Positions 5,676-9,337 of a stretch of 9,337 bases of DNA are shown here, piece after piece (positions within the stretch are counted from its first letter, which is position 1; each line of letters opens with the position of its first letter). The stretch spans positions 1 through 9,337 of the forward strand of contig CALNCC010000080.1 in the NCBI GenBank assembly GCA_937875275.1. Reading direction: 5' to 3'. Below the pieces are notes generated by a model. That model saw only the letters and a program-made list of their open reading frames with translations. It made no database searches and was not told where the DNA came from. Origin of the DNA: an uncultured Dysgonomonas sp. GTDB taxonomy: Bacteria; Bacteroidota; Bacteroidia; Bacteroidales; Dysgonomonadaceae. The position numbers and the translations under genes were made by a program.

Positions 5676-7532
5676 ATGACACTATCAAGTATATTTACAC
5701 CTATGAGCATTACGCTGATCATTTTGGCGTTAACTGCATTCTTCTTCATGCGTGGCAAGGTGCGTTCCGATTTGGTTGCTTTGTGCTCCTTACTCGCTTT
5801 AGCGATATTCGAGATCATAACTCCCACTCAAGCTTTAGCCGGATTCTCCAGCTCTGTAGTCATCATGATGATCGGACTGTTTATCGTAGGCGGAGCCATT
5901 TTCCGCACCGGACTTGCCAAGATGATTAGTAGCAAGATACTCAACTTGGGAGGGGGTAACGAGAACAAATTGTTTATCCTCATTATGATCGTTACAGCAT
6001 CGGTCGGTGCATTTGTCAGCAACACCGGCACGGTTGCCGTAATGCTCCCTATTATCGTCAGCATGTCAGCAAGTGCAAACATCAATGTGAGACGATACTT
6101 GATGCCTCTCGCCTTTGCCAGCAGCATGGGTTTGTTCACCTTGATAAGCACACCACCCAATCTTGTGATACAAGAAACCTTGATAAAGAACGGTCAAGAG
6201 CCGTTGGCGTTCTTCTCTTTCGCCCCTGTCGGATTCATTTGTCTCTCAATTGGAATCGTTGTTCTTTTCTTTTTGAGCCGCCTACTTGTACGCAAAGGGG
6301 ATTCGAGTACATCAAACGAACGTAAAGGGAAAAGCCTGTCTGAGTTGGCGATGGAGTACGACCTTCAAAATCAGTCTTTCCACATAGATGTAAAAAAAAG
6401 CTCCCCACTAATAAACAAGACTTTAGCGGAATCTAAAATCACGACAAACTACAACGTTACAATTGTCAAGATAACCCGTTACGAAAAAAGCTCGCGTTTC
6501 AGTAAAACATACGTAGAAGAAGTTGCCGGTCCTAAATCGGTCATTAAGCAAGGCGACACATTATATTGTCAAGGGGGACGAGATTTTATCGACAGATTCG
6601 TAGAAGAGAACAACCTGACCCTCAGCGAATCAAACGACAAGAAAGGATATACCGGATTCCAAGAATCAGGGATCGCCGAGGTATTCATCATGCCCAATTC
6701 GAAATTGATAAACCATACAATATCAGACCTTAAGTTCCGAGAAGAGTATAATGTAAATGTACTGGGCATTCAACGAGATAGAGAATATCAGATATCGAAG
6801 GTAGCAGATATTAAACTTCACTCAGGCGATGCGCTCTTAGTACAAGGAACTTGGGACGATCTGGCAAATTTGGATAACCGACAGAGCGATCTCGTATTAG
6901 TTGGACAACCACTGAAAGAAGCATCAAAAGTTACTCTCGACCAAAAAGCTCCGATTGCAGCAACGATAATGATATTGATGATTTTTGCGATGGTGTTCAA
7001 TATTGTCGAGCCGGTAATAGCTGTCCTCGTCGCCGCCATACTGATGGTGGTTTCGGGTTGTTTGAGAAATATGGAAGAAGCATACGGAAACATCAACTGG
7101 AACAGCGTTGTTCTCATCGGAGCTATGATGCCGATGGCTACCGCATTTGAAAACACAGGCGTAGATACACTTATTTCAGGCGAATTGGTCAGCCGCTTAG
7201 GGGCACTCGGTCCTTATGGACTCTTGGCTGGTATTTATTTTTGCACCTCTATATTAACATTATTCATAAGCAATACAGCCACCGCTATCCTGTTTGCACC
7301 GATAGCTATACGGGCAGCCTTCGACATGGAGGTCAGTCCCTATCCATTCCTTTTTGCCGTAGCTGTTGCTGCCAGCATGTGTTTTGCTTCGCCATTCTCT
7401 ACTCCGCCGAATGCGTTGGTCATGAATGCCGGTCGTTACACGTTCATGGACTATATAAAGGTAGGCTTACCGTTACAAATAATAATGGGGATAGTGATGA
7501 TTATCGCATTGCCTCTTCTCTTCCCCTTCTGA
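5676..7532 (+). CDS. DASS/SLC13-like permease with two RCK_C domains
   Basis: This is a 618-residue inner-membrane transporter of the divalent anion:Na+ symporter / ion transporter superfamily. It has two hydrophobic halves (about 10-205 and 425-618), each with a signature pair. SNTGT (115-119) and STPPN (158-162) in the first half are mirrored by SNTAT (532-536) and STPPN (575-579) in the second. This reflects the known internal duplication, where the SNT motifs line the Na+/substrate site. Between the halves are two cytosolic RCK_C (TrkA-C-like) domains, about 235-315 and 325-405, which in related proteins bind ligands and may gate transport. Substrate cannot be told from sequence; sulfate or dicarboxylates are possible, and many relatives are annotated only as SLC13 family permeases. 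The ATG at 5676 is preferred because it fits the promoter and precedes the first helix; ATG 5703 is an alternative. It converges on msrC, 24 bp away. Confidence 0.9.
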   Translation: MTLSSIFTPMSITLIILALTAFFFMRGKVRSDLVALCSLLALAIFEIITPTQALAGFSSSVVIMMIGLFIVGGAIFRTGLAKMISSKILNLGGGNENKLFILIMIVTASVGAFVSNTGTVAVMLPIIVSMSASANINVRRYLMPLAFASSMGLFTLISTPPNLVIQETLIKNGQEPLAFFSFAPVGFICLSIGIVVLFFLSRLLVRKGDSSTSNERKGKSLSELAMEYDLQNQSFHIDVKKSSPLINKTLAESKITTNYNVTIVKITRYEKSSRFSKTYVEEVAGPKSVIKQGDTLYCQGGRDFIDRFVEENNLTLSESNDKKGYTGFQESGIAEVFIMPNSKLINHTISDLKFREEYNVNVLGIQRDREYQISKVADIKLHSGDALLVQGTWDDLANLDNRQSDLVLVGQPLKEASKVTLDQKAPIAATIMILMIFAMVFNIVEPVIAVLVAAILMVVSGCLRNMEEAYGNINWNSVVLIGAMMPMATAFENTGVDTLISGELVSRLGALGPYGLLAGIYFCTSILTLFISNTATAILFAPIAIRAAFDMEVSPYPFLFAVAVAASMCFASPFSTPPNALVMNAGRYTFMDYIKVGLPLQIIMGIVMIIALPLLFPF

Positions 7533-7541
7533 TCGGGAAGA
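7519..7541. terminator. Weak hairpin between convergent genes
   Basis: TCTTCCC (7519-7525) pairs with GGGAAGA (7535-7541) across a 9-nt loop that includes the permease stop codon. It sits in the right place to separate the convergent permease and msrC transcripts. No T-tract follows on either strand, so efficient intrinsic termination is doubtful. Confidence 0.3.
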
Positions 7542-7556
7542 AGATGGTGGGAAAAC

Positions 7557-8033
7557 TCACAGGACAAGAAGGCTTGTGATCTGATTAAGATATGTGGCAT
7601 CTACATCGTCGAAAGAATCAAGCTGATCACTATCGACATCCAGCACAGCCACCACATTGTCTCCATCAAATATCGGGATTACGATCTCTGATCGGGAAGC
7701 ACTATCACAGGCTATATGTCCGGGAAACAGGTCTACATCAGGCACAAGGATAATGCGGCGTTCTTTCCATGCGGTGCCGCACACGCCTTTTCCGTATTTG
7801 ATTCGGGCACAAGCTATTGTCCCCTGAAATGGAGCAAGCACCAAATTCTCGCCTCGCACAACATAAAAACCAACCCAAAAGAATCCGAACGTTTGCTTCA
7901 GTGCTGCCGATATATTCGCCATATTGGCAATAAGATCAGACTCCCCTCCGACAAGAGCTTCCAGCTGAGGGAGGAGCTCTATGTATAATTCCTCTTTGGG
8001 TAAATGTCTATTTATAGAGAGGGAATGTGCCAT
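7557..8033 (-). CDS. msrC: Free methionine-R-sulfoxide reductase (GAF-domain fRMsr)
   Basis: fRMsr reduces free L-methionine-R-sulfoxide to methionine in the cytoplasm, using thioredoxin to recycle its cysteines. The 158-residue product is a single GAF domain with the family block APFQGTIAC (67-75), GVCGTA (83-88), LVPDV (96-100) and FPGHIACDSASRSEIV (103-118). The three functional cysteines are present as C75, C85 and C109, with the same 10- and 24-residue spacing as C84, C94 and C118 of E. coli YebR/MsrC. The enzyme therefore looks intact. The start is set at 8033 (MAHSL): it lies 2 bp after the gmhA stop codon, and family N-termini begin about here. A longer frame to 8087 would run 52 bp into gmhA. 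The tight spacing implies co-transcription and probably translational coupling with gmhA. No metabolic link between the two products is obvious. Confidence 0.93.
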   Translation of the reverse strand: MAHSLSINRHLPKEELYIELLPQLEALVGGESDLIANMANISAALKQTFGFFWVGFYVVRGENLVLAPFQGTIACARIKYGKGVCGTAWKERRIILVPDVDLFPGHIACDSASRSEIVIPIFDGDNVVAVLDVDSDQLDSFDDVDATYLNQITSLLVL

Positions 8034-8035
8034 TA

Positions 8036-8629
8036 TTATTTTCCCGGTTTTAAATGTCCAAACATGGCTTCCTCCACCAGACAGCAAATGATGTGCCCGA
8101 TGAGTATGTGCGACTCTTGTATTCTTGGCGTTTCGGGAGAAGGTACAATCAGACAGATATCACATATATCAGCCATCTTGCCCCCCGATCCTCCGGTGAG
8201 ACCGACAGTAAAGACTCCTTTTCGTTTCGCCTCATTGATTGCCCTGATTATATTTTCAGAGTTACCCGATGTCGATATACCAATAAAGACATCCCCTGCG
8301 GTTGCCATTGCCTGTACCTGACGTTCAAACAATCTTTCAAAACCATAGTCATTGCCTATCGCCGTCAAGATAGAAGTGTCAGTGGTGAGTGCAATAGACG
8401 GAATGCCCGGTCTGTCGAAATAGAATCGGCTTACAAATTCGCCTGCTATATGCTGGGCATCAGCTGCACTACCTCCATTTCCCGCCAACATCGTTTTTTT
8501 ATTATTGCGGTATGTATCTATAATAACAGCAGCAGCCTGTTCTATCTTGCCGAGAAGCACCTCGTCTGACAAAAGGAGTTGTTTCGTTTCTATTGATTTC
8601 TGTATCTGGTCTATTATAGTCGGTTTCAT
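8036..8629 (-). CDS. gmhA: Phosphoheptose isomerase (sedoheptulose 7-phosphate isomerase)
   Basis: GmhA converts D-sedoheptulose 7-phosphate to D-glycero-D-manno-heptose 7-phosphate, the first step of ADP-heptose synthesis for the LPS inner core. The 197-residue product is a single SIS domain of normal length (E. coli GmhA has 192). It carries the phosphate-binding GNGGSAADAQH (50-60), the STSGNS loop (119-124) and the C-terminal RIQESH segment (169-174). H60, E64, Q171 and H179 align, each offset by one, with the zinc ligands and catalytic residues H61, E65, Q172 and H180 known from the E. coli enzyme. It should therefore be active, and these residues set it apart from other SIS proteins such as DiaA. 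The ATG at 8629 precedes the expected N-terminal helix. It is the promoter-proximal gene of a two-gene unit with msrC, divergent from the HU-like gene. Other heptose-pathway genes are not in the window. Confidence 0.93.
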   Translation of the reverse strand: MKPTIIDQIQKSIETKQLLLSDEVLLGKIEQAAAVIIDTYRNNKKTMLAGNGGSAADAQHIAGEFVSRFYFDRPGIPSIALTTDTSILTAIGNDYGFERLFERQVQAMATAGDVFIGISTSGNSENIIRAINEAKRKGVFTVGLTGGSGGKMADICDICLIVPSPETPRIQESHILIGHIICCLVEEAMFGHLKPGK

Positions 8630-8673
8630 TATATCTTTGGTGTTTTGTTACTCATTTGCACACTTTCATAACA

Positions 8674-8681
8674 CAAATCTA
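8674..8681 (-). promoter_or_regulatory. -7 promoter element for gmhA-msrC
   Basis: On the minus strand this reads TAGATTTG, an exact TAnnTTTG match. Initiation near 8670 would give a leader of about 40 nt before the gmhA ATG at 8629. No clear -33 TTTG was found at the usual distance. Confidence 0.5.
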
Positions 8682-8748
8682 CGAATATTTTTCTAATGCC
8701 ATTGCTTTCAACAACTTTGAATAAAAGTAAAAAATTGACTTTCGGCGA

Positions 8749-8780
8749 TTTGTATTAATCCATATTTTTTACAATCTTTG
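8749..8780 (+). promoter_or_regulatory. Candidate promoter for the HU-CCDC81-like gene
   Basis: TTTG (8749-8752) is followed after 20 nt by AATCTTTG (8773-8780), one mismatch from TAnnTTTG. Both elements and their spacing fit the Bacteroidota promoter pattern. Initiation 4-5 nt beyond the -7 element would fall at or next to the ATG at 8785, implying a leaderless or nearly leaderless transcript unless another promoter is used. Confidence 0.45.
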
Positions 8781-8784
8781 TCTT

Positions 8785-9337
8785 ATGAATAAGTCATTAT
8801 CGACATACATAGAGTATCTACTCTTCCAGAATGATTGTGTTACCATACCTAAATTCGGCAGTTTCATCCTCAACAAAGAAGATGAACGATTGGATTGTGC
8901 AACATCATATACTAAATATACTGTCGTATTCAATCAATCGCTGAAACACGATGATGGGCTTCTTATTCACACGATTCAATCAACAGAGAATCTAACAAAA
9001 GAGTCGGCAGTGCGAAATATCGAGGTTGCTGTGGATGAAATAACACAGGAGTTGAGTGCCGGACAAACGGTAGCCTTCGGACGATTGGGGCAGCTATTTA
9101 TTGACGAGAAAGATCATAAAATATTTTTGCCTAACACTGATATTCAGAGTCCTTATACTTTTGGATTAAGCGATATACGCCTGCAAAAACTGGCAGAGCG
9201 TGATCGTTCTGTTCTTCGAATTAAAAGATATGCAAGACTCAAATATTTTTCGACTGGTGTGGCAGCAACATTCCTCGGGGTGTTGATGCTTTTCGGACCA
9301 ACGTCAAAGATATCTGATTCGCCAACCAATACACAAA
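8785..9337 (+). CDS. HU-CCDC81-like membrane protein, 3' end beyond window
   Basis: The reading frame is open from ATG 8785 to the window end (184 residues seen), so the C-terminus is missing. The first part (about 1-60) matches the bacterial HU-CCDC81 domain 1 pattern, with IEYLLFQNDCVTIPKFGSFI (9-28). The second (about 61-130) matches HU-CCDC81 domain 2, with GQTVAFGRLGQLF (93-105). These are HU-fold domains that in Bacteroidota occur at the N-terminus of membrane proteins and need not bind DNA. A basic stretch (RIKRYARLK, 145-153) precedes a single hydrophobic segment (about 155-171), consistent with a cytosolic N-terminus. Relatives usually end in a periplasmic SPOR domain that binds denuded septal peptidoglycan; here that part lies beyond 9337 and is only inferred. 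Divergent from gmhA. Alternative: a shorter family member without SPOR. Confidence 0.85.
   Translation, partial: MNKSLSTYIEYLLFQNDCVTIPKFGSFILNKEDERLDCATSYTKYTVVFNQSLKHDDGLLIHTIQSTENLTKESAVRNIEVAVDEITQELSAGQTVAFGRLGQLFIDEKDHKIFLPNTDIQSPYTFGLSDIRLQKLAERDRSVLRIKRYARLKYFSTGVAATFLGVLMLFGPTSKISDSPTNTQ

Noticed and set aside
5633..5929. 98-codon plus-strand frame overlapping the permease start
   Set aside because: It is out of frame with the permease and mostly inside it. The overlapping permease frame has clear membrane helices and conserved motifs.
8034..8087. Upstream extension of msrC to a start at 8087
   Set aside because: It would overlap gmhA by 52 bp and add 18 residues not expected in the family. 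The ATG at 8033, 2 bp after the gmhA stop, is the better start.
8054..8569. 171-codon plus-strand open frame
   Set aside because: It is antisense to gmhA, which has all catalytic residues, and the translation has no recognisable domain.

Overview
The window looks like chromosomal DNA from a member of the Bacteroidales (phylum Bacteroidota). It is AT-leaning, lacks clear Shine-Dalgarno sites, and carries several copies of the Bacteroides-type -7 element TAnnTTTG in front of genes. It also holds gene families typical of that group: a FISUMP-domain exported protein and an HU-CCDC81-type membrane protein. Genus cannot be fixed from the sequence.

Layout, left to right. Two minus-strand housekeeping genes come first: a two-HKD cardiolipin synthase (18-1451) and a YheS-like ABC-F ATPase (1571-3520). 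Next is a 466-bp AT-rich divergent intergenic region with homopolymer tracts, two related hairpins and a helically phased direct repeat. It leads into a plus-strand secreted FISUMP-domain protein (3987-5159). A tRNA-Arg(CCG) follows (5307-5378), with a promoter-like -7 element in front and a clear intrinsic terminator behind. After a roughly 300-bp gap comes a plus-strand DASS/SLC13-like permease with two cytosolic RCK_C domains (5676-7532). It converges, 24 bp apart, on a tight minus-strand pair: gmhA (8036-8629) and msrC, the free methionine-R-sulfoxide reductase (7557-8033). Divergent from gmhA is a plus-strand gene for an HU-CCDC81-like protein with one membrane segment (8785 onward), cut by the window end.

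Functionally the genes mostly concern the cell envelope: cardiolipin synthesis, the first step of ADP-heptose synthesis for LPS core, an exported protein, an inner-membrane transporter and a probable peptidoglycan- or division-linked membrane protein. Alongside these are a ribosome-associated ATPase, an oxidative-repair enzyme and a tRNA. Apart from gmhA-msrC, and possibly ABC-F-cls, they look like separate transcription units.

I found no mobile element, CRISPR array, toxin-antitoxin pair or defence system, and no strong case for an undescribed system. The points most worth a second look are regulatory: the repeats upstream of the FISUMP gene, a possible leaderless start for the HU-like gene, and a His-to-Leu change in the first D-loop of the ABC-F protein.
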